NCBI GenBank assembly: GCA_030867875.1
Contig: JAOWCC010001589.1
Coordinates: forward strand, 139,969,745-140,033,744
Direction: 5' to 3'
DNA length: 64,000 nt
DNA from: Actinernus sp. WN-2022
Lineage: Eukaryota > Cnidaria > Anthozoa > Actiniaria > Actinernidae
Below the pieces are notes generated by a model. That model was not told the DNA's origin, made no database searches, and saw only the letters and a list, made by a program, of their open reading frames with translations. Every line of letters starts with the position of its first letter. Within the stretch, counting starts at the first letter, position 1. Position numbers and translations under genes: made by a program. Shown in pieces: positions 51,362 to 64,000 of the stretch.

Positions 51362-52070
51362 TTATAATTTAACTCTCCTCTTAGGTAGTTCACTGGTGTT
51401 GTTGGTCTGGAGTTTGATTACATGAGAAGTGTCATTTTCTCTCAGGAAAGTAAATGAGGTCTTCGACCAGCAATATTTGTACTTCTTCCTTGCTTGGAAT
51501 CTTTTGGCTTCGTGGAGAAGTTGTTGGAGTCTTGGAGTTAAACGATCATACATTCCAATATGCTCTACTGTGATGTGCGATGCAAATCCTAGGACATAGG
51601 CTGTCAGGCCTCTTGTAGATTTCCTTCGTCTTTTGCCATTCGTCGTGTGGATGTACATATGATGGCGTTCGGTTTATCGGTGGTTTGACGGCTTGGTACT
51701 CTATGAACAGTATCAATGTCCTGAAACATCCTGTACTCCTAGCCAGAGAAAAGCTTCATGCAGAGGATGGCTGTGTTCTCCGACGATTCATGATCATTTA
51801 TTTGCGCATTACGTCGACAATCTTGATGTTATATTGGTGTATTGCTCAATGGCGTCCATTTCGTGAGCAACTTGATTCACCATGATCGAACGTTCTGTTA
51901 GCTTAGTGTTCACCCGTTTCAGATCAATTTCTGAGACTTCTTGAAGGATTTAAAGTCTTCATATTGATCGCTGAGGTCAGTATTGTAAACATTTCGCTTG
52001 ATCTTCCAGTTCAGTGCTGTGCGAAGGGAGTCTTTGATCGTTTTCTTTCCTTAGGGCTTTGATGTCTCCC
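51362..52070 (-). pseudogene. LINE ORF1 remnant
   Basis: A minus-strand start near 52070 (MGDIKALRKEND) is followed by frameshifted coiled-coil-like sequence, a DIDTVHRVPS block near 51700 and an open C-terminal part with LTPRLQQLLHEAKRF and KYKYCWSKTSFTFLREND. The order ID..HRVP...LL..A+.F...YK+.W.K....LRE is that of ORF1 proteins of L2/CR1-type LINEs. Multiple stops and frame changes. Confidence 0.7.
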
Positions 52071-52144
52071 ATTTTTCACTTAACACGAAATAGTAACTGA
52101 GATAGGACATAGATATATTCTGAATTTCTTAGAACGTCATGAGA

Positions 52145-55100
52145 ATTTCACTCAGAGCATACATCCGATCAGCTCTGATGCTCAACAACTGGATGTTCTG
52201 GATGGTTAATCGTATAAATCACTTTTCTACAGCAGAAATACTGGCTGTTTTTACTTAGCTGACTCTATCCCCTAATCTCCACCCCTCGTTAACAACATGT
52301 ATAAAGTGAAAAGAAATTTCAAAATTGAGTTATTTTAATCGAAAAAAATATTTATGGGCATGCTGCTGAACAATAATCAGAAAGCAAAACGTCTAGGTAA
52401 TTATATGCATTCACAACATCAATATCGATCTAAACTATAACTATTACTTCATTCGATTGTGCATTTGAAAAATAAATGTGATATAATTTCTGTAGAGAAG
52501 TTTAAAATCATCTTGTGAATTTCAGAAAAAAATTGTGACCACGAATCGCTTATATTATGTGATCTAGCAGGCGATATAGCTAAGATTAGGATATAGCTAG
52601 TAATATATCTTCAATTTATCTTGCACGGATTTGAGTAGAATAATAATAACATGAAGCCACACCAAAGTCTTCTCTTTGCCCGCTTAACATAACCAACGAC
52701 TTCAAGTTTGTGTACCGATTAAGCTATCAATTTTCACAGCATAAATGTCGATCATGATACCGTCAACCCAGCTATATATACAATTAAGTCGAATAAAGTA
52801 CTTATAACAGCTTATCTCGTAAACGCGGATTAGGCTGGATTCGAATTGTGTTTAAAACCTCCTCACAGTTGTTAAGTAAACAATCGTGGAGTCTTACTAC
52901 GGGATCAGTGTCTTGGCGTTGGATGATCATATCACTCGGCATCCTTGTTCGGGGAATTTAGCGTAAAATATTCTAATCTTTTCGAAATCCAAATATATAG
53001 ATCCGACGGTATATACATCTTGAGCTAGACTCAGGGTGAGTCTAATATGCCTCAATATCCGAGGGTAAACAAAATATATTTTTTTCTTTTTTTTTGCTGT
53101 CGTCAAATTCTCCACGAGGCATCTATATACATGTATGAAGAGGAATGTATTGGGTATTGGACTGGAGCGCCTTAGAGTATTACAAACAATGTTTCGCATC
53201 GAACATACCAATAATATTTCCGTACGAATAAGAATTAGCAGGGTGAGGCAAAACCGCACCTTCTTATAAAAAATGCGCGCGTAAATGATATTGGAGGAAA
53301 TGACATCTATATTAATGTTTTCCACTTTGTAATTATTGTAAAAGTGAGCCAGCTTACATTTGAGAAATACTCCAAATAAATTTTAGCTATACAGAGTGGT
53401 TGAGAGACAAACGTGATCTCCTTAGTTCCTAGACGCCTGCTCACAACAATTCAGAATAAACGTTTCTTAATTTACATATAAAAGCAGGCAGGATCCGAAT
53501 GACTTATTTTCACGCGTCTAGCTTAGTTAACTAGGTTGTTTATTTTAGATTGTTTGCTACGTTGTTTTATAGTTCTCCAGCTTTGTCATAAACAAATGAA
53601 CGACGCCATTCTGAGTTGAAGTAAGTTTTCCCCGTTTCTCCATTCTCTCGTTTAAACGCAACGCTGAAATGTTTTAAAGTAGATAGTATACATTATAAGC
53701 TTTCGCATGGTATAAGTTTGACTTTATTTGGTTATATACAAGTGATCAGTAATTTGCGAAGTGAAACTTTTTCTAGTCGGTATACCGTCTTTGTCATAAA
53801 CAAATGAACGACGCCATTCTGGGTTGAAGTATGTTTCCCCCGTTTCTCGATTCTCTCGGGGAGCGGTAATTAATTACTGGGGGGGGGGGGGAGGGCCGGT
53901 AAATTTAGGGGGAGGGCTACAATTTTTTGGGCTTCGATTTGGGGAAGCCTCGGTATCAAGCTTTTTAGATCTCGAACGTGACTCATTGTGGACATTTCCG
54001 AAGTGCACCACATGCTTCATAATATAGCTGGAATGGTTGACTTTCAACGCGCAGTTTCTGTAATACGGCTTGGACTCAGAACAATTTGTTCAGCATCCAT
54101 CGTATTTATTATGAAACAACAAATAGCAACTTGTGACTCGTTGCATTTCCTTGCTATACTATGCTGGTAAAATGCTTGTAAAATACTCATCTCATTTGTA
54201 GCAGCAAATGCTATATGGTTAATTAAAAAGAAATGGTATTCTTATGGTCTCAAACAAAGTCTATACTTTCAAAAACTCTGTGGACATGGAAGGGGAGAGC
54301 AAGTGCTGCAGATTTTGTATGACTCAAGAATTTTCAGATTTTATTGTATTTTGCTAGTCGAAAGTAGTAAAATAAACGAGCCAAAGTTGGGACCATTTCA
54401 ATGTATTATTGGTGGCTTTTGTAAATGTATGAACAGCTTATTTTTTACACAGATGTGCACTTACGTATAGGCACACTACGCCCCAGGTAATTTGCCGTTA
54501 TTTAATACTTCTCTGAATAGCTGATTGCTATCCCACCTTGAATGTTTCGACAGTTATTATTATTATTATTGATAGTGTATTGAACACTCCTGTGTCCAAA
54601 TTGATTCCTATTCCTATGATGGAACAAACTGACCGATTGGAAGGAAGCTATCTCAAGGGAGGGTCTTAATTTTTTGGGCTGATGTTTTGAGGAAGGCCAA
54701 CATTTTTGGGGCTGATGTTTTGGGGAGGGCCAACATTTTTGGGTCCTCGTTTTAGATATTTCACTCAGAGCGTACATCCGATCAGCTCGGATGCTCAACA
54801 GCTGGATGTTCTGGATGGTTAATCGTATAAATCACTTTTCTACAGCAGAAATACTGGCTGTGTTTACTTAGCTGACTCTATCCCCTAATCTCCACCCCTC
54901 GTCAACAACATGTATAAAGTAAAAAGAAATTTCAAAATTGAGTTATTTTAATCGAAAAAAATGTTTATGGGCATACTGCTGAACAATAATCAGAAAGCAA
55001 AACGTCTAGGTAATTATATGCATTCACAACATCAGTATCGATATAAACTATAACTATTACTTCATTCGATTGTGAATTTGAAAAATAAATGTGATATAAT

Positions 55101-58100
55101 TTCTCTAGAGAAGTTCTAAATCATCTTGTCAATTTCAGGAGAATGTTGTGACCACGAATCGCTTATATTATGTGATCTAGCAGGCGATATAGCTAGGATT
55201 AGGATATAGCTAGTAATGTATCTTCAATTTATCTTGCACGGCTTTGAGTAGAATAATAATAACATGAAGCCACACCAAAGTCTTCTCTTTGCCCGCTTAA
55301 CATAACCAACGACTTCAAGTTTGTGTACCGATTAAGCTATCAATTTTCACAGCATAAATGTCGATCATGATACCGTCAACCCAGCTATACAATTAAATCG
55401 AATACAGTACTTAAAACAGCTTATCTTGTAAACGCGAATTGGGTTGGACTCGAACGGTGTTTAAAACCTCCTCAGAGTTGTTAAGTACACAATCGTGGAG
55501 TCTTACTACAGGATCAGTGTCTTGGCGTTGGATGTTCATATCACTCGGCATCCTTCTTCGGGGAATTTAACGTAAATTATTCTAATCATTTCGAAATCCA
55601 AATATATAGATCCCACGGTATATACATCTTGTGCTGTGCAGACCATGGACTCACTCAGGGTGAGTCTAATATGCCTCAATATCCGAGGGTAAACAAAATA
55701 TCTGAATTTTGATTTTATTTTTTTGCTGTCGTCAAATTCTCCACGAGGCATCTATATATGAAGAGGAATGTATTGGGTATTGGATTGGAGCGCCTTAGAG
55801 TATTACAAACAATGTTTTGTATCGAACATAGCAATAATATTTCCGTACGAATAAGAATTAGCAAGGTGAGGCAAAACCGCACCTTCTTATTAAAAATGCG
55901 CGTGTAAATGGTATTGGAGGAAATGCCATCTATATTAATGTTTTCCACTTTGTAATTATTGTAAAAGTGAGCCAGCTTACCTTTGAGAAACACTCCAAAT
56001 AAATTTTAGCTATACAGAGTGGTTGAGAGACAAACGTGATCTCCTTAGTTCCTAGACGCCTGCTCACAACAATTCAGAATGAACGTTTCTTAATTTACAT
56101 ATAAAAGCAGGCAGGATCCGAATGACTTATTTTCACGCGTCTAGCTTATTTAACTAGGTTGTTTATTTTAGATTGTTTGCTACGTTGTTTTATAGTTCTC
56201 CAGCTTTGTCATAAACAAATGAACGACGCCATTCTGAGTTGAAGTAAGTTTCCCCCGTTTCTCCATTCTCTCGTTTAAACGCAACGCTGAAATGTTTTAA
56301 AGTAGATAGTATACATTATAAGCTTTCGCATGGTATAAGTTTGACTTTATTTGGTTATATACAAGTGATCAGTAATTTGCGAAGTGAAACTTTTTCTAGT
56401 CGGTATACCGTCTTTGTCATAAACAAATGAACGACGCCATTCTGGGTTGAAGTATGTTTCCCTCGTTTCTCGATTCTCTCGGGGAGCGGTAATTAATTAC
56501 TGGGGGGTGGGGGGAGGGCCGGTAAATTTAGGGGGAGGGCTACAAATGTTTGGGCTTCGATTTGGGGAAGCCTCGGTATCAAGCTTTTTAGATCTCGAAC
56601 GTGACTCATTGTGGACATTTCCGAAGTGCACCACATGCTTCATAATATAGCTGGAATGGTTGACTTTCAACGCGCAGTTTCTGTAATACGGCTTGGACTC
56701 AGAACAATTTGTTCAACATCCATCGTATTTATTATGAAACAACAAATAGCAACTTGTGACTCGTTGCATTTCCTTGCTATACTATGCTGGTAAAATGCTT
56801 GTAAAATACTCATCTCATTTGTAGCAGCAAATGCTATATGGTTAATTAAAAAGAAATGGTATTCTTATTGTCTCAAACAAAGTCTATACTTTCAAAAACT
56901 CTGTGGACATGGAAGGGGAGAGCAAGTGCTGCAGATTTTGTATGACTCAAGAATTTTCAGATTTTATTGTATTTTGCTAGTCGAAAGTAGTAAAATAAAC
57001 GAGCCAAAGTTGGGACCATTTCAATGTATTATTGGTGGCTTTTGTAAATGTATGAACAACTTATTTTTTACACAGATGTGCACTTACGTATAGGCACACT
57101 ACGCCCCAGGTAATTTGCCGTTATTTAATACTTCTCTGAATAGCTGATTGCTATCCCACCTTGAATGTTTCGACAGTTATTATTATTATTATTGACAGTG
57201 TATTGAACACTCCTGTGCCCAAATTGATTCCTATTCCTATGATGGAACAAACTGACCGATTGGAAGGAAGCTATCTCAAGGGAGGGTCTTAATTTTTTGG
57301 GCTGATGTTTTGAGGAAGGCCAACATTTTTGGGGCTGATGTTTTGGGGAGGGCCAACATTTTTGGGTCCTCGTTTTAGATATTTCACTCAGAGCGTACAT
57401 CCGATCAGCTCGGATGCTCAACAGCTGGATGTTCTGGATGGTTAATCGTATAAATCACTTTTCTACAGCAGAAATACTGGCTGTGTTTACTTAGCTGACT
57501 CTATCCCCTAATCTCCACCCCTCGTCAACAACATGTATAAAGTAAAAAGAAATTTCAAAATTGAGTTATTTTAATCGAAAAAAATGTTTATGGGCATACT
57601 GCTGAACAATAATCAGAAAGCAAAACGTCTAGGTAATTATATGCATTCACAACATCAGTATCGATATAAACTATAACTATTACTTCATTCGATTGTGAAT
57701 TTGAAAAATAAATGTGATATAATTTCTCTAGAGAAGTTCTAAATCATCTTGTCAATTTCAGGAGAATGTTGTGACCACGAATCGCTTATATTATGTGATC
57801 TAGCAGGCGATATAGCTAGGATTAGGATATAGCTAGTAATTTATCTTTAATTTATCTTGCACGGCTTTGAGTAGAATAATAATAACATGAAGCCACAACA
57901 AAGTCTTCTCTTTGCCCGCTTAACATAACCAACGACTTCAAGTTTGTGTACCGATTAAGCTATCAATTTTCACAGCATAAATGTCGATCATGATACCGTC
58001 AACCCAGCTATACAATTAAGTCGAATACAGTACTTAAAACAGCTTATCTTGTAAACGCGAATTGGGTTGGACTCGAACGGTGTTTAAAACCTCCTCAGAG

Positions 58101-59307
58101 TTGTTAAGTACACAATCGTGGAGTCTTACTACAGGATCAGTGTCTTGGCGTTGGATGTTCATATCACTCGGCATCCTTCTTCGGGGAATTTAACGTAAAG
58201 TATTCTAATCATTTCGAAATCCAAATATATAGATCCCACGGTATATACATCTTGTGCTGTGCAGACCATGGTCTAATATGCCTCAATATCCGAGGGTAAA
58301 CAAAATATCTGAATTTTGATTTTATTTTTTTGCTGTCGTCAAATTCTCCACGAGGCATCTATATATGAAGAGGAATGTATTGGGTATTGGATTGGAGCGC
58401 CTTAGAGTATTACAAACAATGTTTTGTATCGAACATAGCAATAATATTTCCGTACGAATAAGAATTAGCAAGGTGAGGCAAAACCGCACCTTCTTATTAA
58501 AAATGCGCGTGTAAATGGTATTGGAGGAAATGCCATCTATATTAATGTTTTCCACTTTGTAATTATTGTAAAAGTGAGCCAGCTTACCTTTGAGAAACAC
58601 TCCAAATAAATTTTAGCTATACAGAGTGGTTGAGAGACAAACGTGATCTCCTTAGTTCCTAGACGCCTGCTCACAACAATTCAGAATGAACGTTTCTTAA
58701 TTTACATATAAAAGCAGGCAGGATCCGAATGACTTATTTTCACGCGTCTAGCTTATTTAACTAGGTTGTTTATTTTAGATTGTTTGCTACGTTGTTTTAT
58801 AGTTCTCCAGCTTTGTCATAAACAAATGAACGACGCCATTCTGAGTTGAAGTAAGTTTCCCCCGTTTCTCCATTCTCTCGTTTAAACGCAACGCTGAAAT
58901 GTTTTAAAGTAGATAGTATACATTATAAGCTTTCGCATGGTATAAGTTTGACTTTATTTGGTTATATACAAGTGATCAGTAATTTGCGAAGTGAAACTTT
59001 TTCTAGTCGGTATACCGTCTTTGTCATAAACAAATGAACGACGCCATTCTGGGTTGAAGTATGTTTCCCTCGTTTCTCGATTCTCTCGGGGAGCGGTAAT
59101 TAATTACTGGGGGGTGGGGGGAGGGCTGGTAAATTTAGGGGGAGGGCTACAAATTTTTGGGCTTCGATTTGGGGAAGCCTCGGTATCAAGCTTTTTAGAT
59201 CTCGAACGTGACTCATTGTGGACATTTCCGAAGTGCACCACATGCTTCATAATATAGCTGGAATGGTTGACTTTCAACGCGCAGTTTCTGTAATACGGCT
59301 TGGACTC
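52145..59307. repeat. 2.6-kb tandem repeat array (2.7 copies)
   Basis: Units begin at ATTTCACTCAGAGC: 52145-54757 (2613 bp), 54758-57380 (2623 bp) and 57381-59307 (1927 bp, truncated). Units 2 and 3 share differences from unit 1, for example in the segment near 55640/58260, so the last duplication is the most recent. Each unit has a poly-G tract (about 53880, 56500 and 59110) and, near its end, GGGCTGATGTTTTG repeats. The small open frames repeated in each copy have no domain and shift between copies. No host gene is supported. Confidence 0.9.
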
Positions 59308-59615
59308 TGGCGACAATTTTTACGGTGTTAAAGATATGCTAATCAGAATATTCAGAAAGTCAACTGCAAGGATTCTATAAAAAAGATTATGGCCATCTTC
59401 AAGGTTTCTCGAAGTATTAAATATTTAAATAGAAAACTGGCCAAAGATGCACTTATTTCGTAGTATTTATGGAGACGAATATAAATGAGTACACCTTGTG
59501 ACGTCACGCATGTGATTACCATATCTTTAACGACATAAAAAATGTCGACAGATTTTGGCAATTCCGCCTGACTGCGATACGATAAAAAAATATGTTCGCG
59601 CTCTCCATATAAAAT
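59308..59615. mobile_element. Fold-back MITE, second copy, at the truncation point of the tandem array
   Basis: GGCGACAATTTTTACGGTGT with TTAAAGATATG..AATCAGAATAT, then TGACGTCACGCATGTGATTA and CCGCCTGACTGCGATACG, are the same inverted blocks as in 38563-38999. The third unit of the 2.6-kb array stops exactly where this element starts. Confidence 0.7.
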
Positions 59616-60621
59616 AAAATAAAATGATAAAATAAAATAAAAACGGGATCCATTTTTTCATTTCACTGGCACTATAAATAGTATCTACTTTGTGAGGAAG
59701 TTAGCATGTAAATTGATTATGCATTAATAAATGAAAAATAATGCTATAGTACTAAATAATATTATGAAAATAGTCCGGAAGATCGATCAAGTCCGCGGTT
59801 GTTCCGCGAGTACAACCGTGCCGCCTGATACACAAGTAGAGACTGGTAACTACAGTACTGCAATTCGGTCAGCGGCAACGCTCATGAGCATATCAGGTTT
59901 CGGCGGGCAAACGAACTTCAACGGTTCCACGACGAAGCACTTTCTGAGTTGTCTTTTCCTATAAATTCAATGGATTTACAGAAGGTTGGCTACTTAAAGA
60001 GTTTTGGAACCAAGCTAAGAACTCATCAAGACGTCGTGTGGACCCTGAATGGCTATTTATGGGCTGGTATCCGTGGAGTAAAACGTAACACTAAAAACAG
60101 TTCGAAGATTGATACGACAGTAAGCGTTTTTCATCAGTTTTAAAGTAATTCCTAATTTACCCACAAGTAGATATGTTGACCAGTAGCTCCCTTAATAATG
60201 CTAACATAAAGTAAATGACTATGGACGAACTAACTATGCAAAAAACGTATATACATGTGGCCAGAGACGGCATTGTCCAACTGCTGCTAAGTTCTCTCAC
60301 CTTGCTTGACGAGCAGAGGAGTGAAAACATGAATAACAATATCAATTATCAGCTAAATATCAAGCCTGAAACAATAATTATTACAAACTCCTGGGAGACT
60401 CGATCGAGGAAACACGCACGTTTTAAATCCGGTTTTAAATATAAATGTATAGCTCTCCTTTTTACTTTTGTATAAAGCAGCTAGTAGGGATACCAAATCA
60501 GCTTTGAACATTGGAATTTACACCTTCCGAAGTCTTATGTTGCGAGTATCAAATGGTCCCTAGACTCAGATGTGACTCCAACGAACTGGGCTGTAAATCA
60601 AACGTACAGCCTAGTTTATTG
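59616..60621. other. Interval before Polinton C, no supported gene
   Basis: AT-rich DNA with short frames. A stretch around 59900-60110 is somewhat coding-like (LQKVGYLKSFGTKLRTHQDV) but has no recognisable domain and only a short open frame. Confidence 0.4.
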
Positions 60622-60900
60622 AGTAGTATATAAAATGCCGGTTCTGGTGCACTTCCAAGGATTATCACGGCACCTAAATTTCCTGACCACCTCACCCCCT
60701 CGTATCTGTTTGGACTTCTCAGACCCCTATATGCCCCAAATCCCAACTTATTATCCATCGAGTACCATAGATTGTTGTAATTTGCGGCATATCGCGGTCT
60801 ACAAAGTCCAAACAAATACTTCGTGGGTTCGGGGTCAGCAAATTGAGATACAGCGATAATCTTTGGAACTGCAACCAGTCCCCCCACTTTATATACTACT
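60622..60900. repeat. Palindromic terminal repeat of Polinton C (279 bp)
   Basis: The outer arm AGTAGTATATAAAATGCCGG with CTTCCAAGGATTATC pairs with the inner arm containing GATAATCTTTGGAAC and ending CTTTATATACTACT. The arms are less similar than in A, so this end is older. Open frames across it are artefacts of the palindrome. Confidence 0.85.
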
Positions 60901-60962
60901 ATAGTACGCTTACCATATTTTCTATACCCTATTAGAGAAAGGATAGTATAAGGTATTATACC

Positions 60963-62730
60963 ATGGCTGAACATGTACTAACATTCATTCGAGTACCTGG
61001 TCTTAAGGACTATTTACGTGAATGGAAGATGGACGTTTTAGATGGTAATCCTCTAGAAGCAGACCCAGCTGCTTTCCTATCCGGCGTGCGAAAGCAGACT
61101 ATCAAAAAGATCGATGAAGAGCTACAAGACTTAAATAGTATTAAGGTTCAGTTAGCTTTGAACATAACTCTCCGTCTCGACAAACCTGAGGGTTCTTTTA
61201 GGAGTTCGCAAGCAGTTTTGACCAACAGTTCTGAGACCCGCGGAGTAATAGTAGAAGCACATGCTCAGATCCATAACTATATTGAGAAGTGGATCAGTAG
61301 AGGATCGAACTGGGTTATAGATAAAGTCAACATTCTATGGTTGAACATTGCTAAGTATCAACCACTACGCGGAGGTTCATATTTACCACTACCTACAGAA
61401 ATTGCTAAGAAGAAAGCCGTGATTAACGTAAAGAACTATGACAACCGCTGTTTCCGTTGGACACTACGTGCCGAGAAGTGTAAGATCAAGCAAAACCCAG
61501 AAAGGACATCGAAGTATCAAGAAGACGATGGGTTTAACTTTGATGGGGTGGATGAACCAACACCAATCTCACAAATACCACGCTTCGAAAGGCAAAACGC
61601 TATCTCTATCAATGTGTATGGTTGGGATTACAAGGAAAAGTGTTTGATCGTGCATCACATCTCGAAGGAGACCTTTTCGAAAAGAGTTAACTTCTTGCTA
61701 ATAGAGTGCCCAGATAGTGGTAAGCAACACTACTGTTGGATCAAGAATTTCAACCGTCTACTATTCGATCAAACGAAACATGACCACAAGCAGCACTTCT
61801 GTGAGCGATGTTTACATGGATATACTACCAAAGATCTTCTTGCAAATCACATCCCAGAGTGTAACGGTGTCAACGATCGAGCCATTCGAATTGAAATGCC
61901 TACCAAGAAGAATAACAAACTATCATTTCAGAACATACATAAACAACTAAAAGTTCCCTATGTTATATATGCAGATCTTGAGGCTTTGACCACTAAGATC
62001 GAAGGACGTGCCCAAGACCCTAAGAAAAGCAATACACTTAAAACAGAAGAACATATTCCATGTGGATTTTGTTACATAGTCGTACGTTCTGATGGTCATA
62101 GCGAACCGCCCGTATTATATCAAGGTATAGATACTATCGAACGATTTCTACAATGTGTACGTACAAGATGAAGAAAGAAAGATCAAAGCCATTGTAGCCA
62201 AACCATTATGTATGTCGTGGGAAAACAAGAGGTATTTCGATCAAGCAAAGATTTGCCATATTTGCCAGAAGCCTTTATTTGGTAAAGATAGAGTACGAGA
62301 TCATTGTCATATAACTGGGGAGTTTCGAGGCGCGGCACATAAGGTATGTAATCTCAAATTACGTATCTCACCTATCATCCCAGTTGTATTCCACAATCTA
62401 CGCGGATATGATTCTCACTTATTGATGCAATCCATCTCCAAGACAGAGGGAGCTATCTCTTGTATACCAAATAATATGGAGAAATATATATCATTCTCAC
62501 TTGGTAACCTACGATTTATTGATAGCTTTCAATTCTTACCATTCTCTCTCGATAAGTTGGTAGCAGGCTCAGCATCAGACACGTTCCGACAAATTGCAAA
62601 ACATACATCCGATCAAGAGAAAGCCAAGCTATTGACTCGTAAAGGAGTTTATCCATATGAGTACATGGATTCTTGGAACAGATTCGCTGAGACTTCTCTT
62701 CCACCGAAAGATGCATTCTATAGGAAGTTA
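60963..62730 (+). pseudogene. Family B DNA polymerase N-terminal half (Polinton C), truncated
   Basis: It starts MAEHVLTF at 60963 after an AT-rich leader. It shares with the B PolB the N-terminal domain (NILWLNIAKYQPLRGGSYLP, PTPISQI), a zinc cluster HFCERC...H..EC, exonuclease I YADLEAL (D331), the HNH-like CHICQKPLFGKDRVRDHCHI and exonuclease II FHNLRGYDSHLL. One frame change occurs near 62157. The sequence stops at about FYRKL (62730), before the polymerase palm, so no polymerase activity could come from it. Confidence 0.85.
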
Positions 62731-62755
62731 AAAATAGTTAAAAATAGTCTCCCAT

Positions 62756-63745
62756 CGCAGATGTAGAATTGGAACGGAAGTAATAGAAGATCTTGCCCGA
62801 TCAGATCTCTTACAAATATATACCGATCTATATCTTCCTACTCCAGAGAGAGACTCTCGAATCCAACAAGGTATCCAATCAGAGAATATGAACAAACTTC
62901 GATCAAAGACTAATGGAGCTACCTCTTCGACTGAAGAAAAAGCGATACTAGCTGCGTATGGATCGAAATATAGAATCCCGTTAGACGTTGACATTCTAAC
63001 GCAACATGGAACTCTATATCCACATGCCCTAGTAAACATTATTTCATTTGATTTGGTTCTAGCACCTGCCATCGATATAGTGGTTGGATCAGACGCAGCC
63101 CAGGTAGGCACATATAAACTCAGTGACATACAACTAGAATACGAGGTCATTGAGGATGAGAAACTTGCCAGACGAGCAGAGCACGCATATTCTACGGGTG
63201 CTACCTTCCTTTTCAAACACGCTTTACATTTTACTACAGTACCAATTAATCAGGCATCAGATACTTTAGTAGCTACGAATCTAACGGTACCACGAAGATC
63301 ACTTACTGGACTACTTTTACTATTTGTAACACCTCATACTCCAGGTGCTCTAGATAGTGAGTCATTCACCAATCCTGGCGTTACTAAGATAGAAGTAGAT
63401 GTCAATGGAATTCCGAATTTCTTATTCCCGTCTGGTATACTTCCACCAGATTTCTTGGAGTCTGTCAATGGATGGTTTGGCACATCTACTGACGTCGATC
63501 CGAAAATGACATCTATGACAACTGGCAAGTTTTATAATAATAGATTTGTGATCTTAGTAGATTGTCGAACTGAAAAGGATCCGGATGTTCATGGCTATGG
63601 ATTGGCACAAATAGGTGGAGGGAAAAATATCAGCATCCGAGTTCACAGGAATGGAGGTAGTGGAACTATTAACATGCACGTCTACGTTTTGTCAGATGCT
63701 CAGGTCAATATATTGAACGGAACCATCCATAGTTTTACATACTAA
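62756..63745 (+). pseudogene. Major capsid protein of Polinton C, N-terminally truncated
   Basis: Homology with the A MCP begins at about its residue 86 (RRCRIGTEVIEDLAR) and continues open to the stop: LRSKTNGATS, SKYRIPLDVDILTQHG, PRRSLTGLLLLF and DCRTEKDPDVHGYGL. The first about 85 residues are missing; the sequence upstream is PolB. An internal ATG at 62888 could start a shorter product but would lack part of the first jelly roll. Confidence 0.8.
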
Positions 63746-63747
63746 CG

Positions 63748-64000
63748 ATGGACACGCTCGTAGATCACATTCCATTCAATGCCTTAGTAGTCGGATCCAC
63801 GAATTGTGGAAAGACTGCATTCCTCATAGAACAACTTCGTGGGCCATTCCGCGGTAAGTTTGACTACTTAGTACTAATTTGTCCCACATATAAACACAAT
63901 AAAACCTATCATGGATTTGCTCATCGGGATCCTAGTTTCACCGTTATGTCGCCCTCTCAGGGTGCTATCAATTCTGCGTTGAATGTTTGTTCCAAAATTT
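63748..64000 (+). CDS. Packaging ATPase of Polinton C, N-terminal part (cut by window edge)
   Basis: MDTLVDHIPFNALVVGSTNC with GKTAFLIEQLRG starts two bases after the MCP stop. It has the Walker A motif GSTNCGKT and continues open to the end of the window with HNKTYHGFAHRDP. The gene pair MCP-ATPase is intact in order. Confidence 0.88.
   Translation, partial: MDTLVDHIPFNALVVGSTNCGKTAFLIEQLRGPFRGKFDYLVLICPTYKHNKTYHGFAHRDPSFTVMSPSQGAINSALNVCSKI

Larger units (their letters stand above)
60622..64000. mobile_element. Polinton/Maverick C, left end, rearranged, runs off the window
   Basis: It starts with the canonical AGTAGTATATAAAATGCC terminus and a palindromic end repeat (60622-60900). Contents are a PolB N-terminal half of the B type, directly followed by a 5'-truncated MCP and the ATPase, all on the plus strand. 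In A and B, MCP and ATPase point the opposite way from PolB with six or more genes in between, so C has lost or inverted a large segment. Confidence 0.88.

Noticed and set aside
53824..54027. Small frames repeated in each unit of the 2.6-kb array (also 56447 and 59054)
   Set aside because: They recur only because the DNA is duplicated, include the poly-G tract, and show no domain or codon preference.
60549..60974. A 141-residue minus-strand open frame across the left end of Polinton C
   Set aside because: It spans the palindromic terminal repeat and runs against PolB; the frame is a by-product of the palindrome and is not conserved in A or B.

Overview
This window looks like genomic DNA of an invertebrate metazoan. 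It is AT-rich, has spliced host exons of an SLC22-type organic-ion transporter, and is packed with transposons. Its most informative content is three Polinton/Maverick (adintovirus-like) elements, called A, B and C here. The host lineage cannot be fixed from sequence alone; a marine invertebrate such as a cnidarian or lophotrochozoan is plausible.

Layout. 1-2001 is host DNA with a small MITE. About 2002-36698 is Polinton B, an old, broken element lying in an intron of the minus-strand SLC22 gene, whose visible exons are at 36908-37188, 37550-37696 and 40769-41059. B carries, from left to right, a terminal small ORF, a PSAP/PTAP-bearing membrane protein, a minor-capsid-like gene, a large conserved structural-type gene, an amphipathic membrane protein, the major capsid protein (MCP), the packaging ATPase, several small membrane proteins, integrase, PolB and a zinc-finger ORF. 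Almost all are frameshifted or carry stops. B is split by a Penelope-like retroelement (PLE, about 10672-29820). The PLE is itself split by Polinton A (11816-27637, 15.8 kb), flanked by a 5-bp CCTTG duplication. A 1-kb MITE-like element also interrupts the PolB gene of B.

Polinton A is young: PolB, integrase, ATPase, MCP, minor capsid candidate and most small genes are open. In place of B's terminal ORF it has a three-gene accessory module resembling genes of large DNA viruses: a TFIIB/VLTF3-like zinc-ribbon transcription factor, a Cys-rich zinc protein, and an F-box protein with ankyrin-type repeats. Together the genes make a self-synthesising, integrating virus-like unit: protein-primed PolB replication, DDE integration, capsid and packaging ATPase, and its own transcription factor.

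Polinton C starts at 60622 and runs off the right edge. It has a PolB of the B type cut off before its polymerase domain and joined directly to a 5'-truncated MCP and then the ATPase, in an orientation different from A and B.

A structural feature shared by all three Polintons is that the terminal repeat is itself a long palindrome. It starts with AGTAGTAT and ends with ATACTACT, so the terminal recognition sequence occurs in inverted copy inside each end.

Between B and C (36.7-60.6 kb) there are host exons, fold-back DNA elements, LINE remnants (an RT fragment and an ORF1), tRNA-derived SINEs, a minisatellite, and a 2.6-kb unit tandemly repeated 2.7 times.
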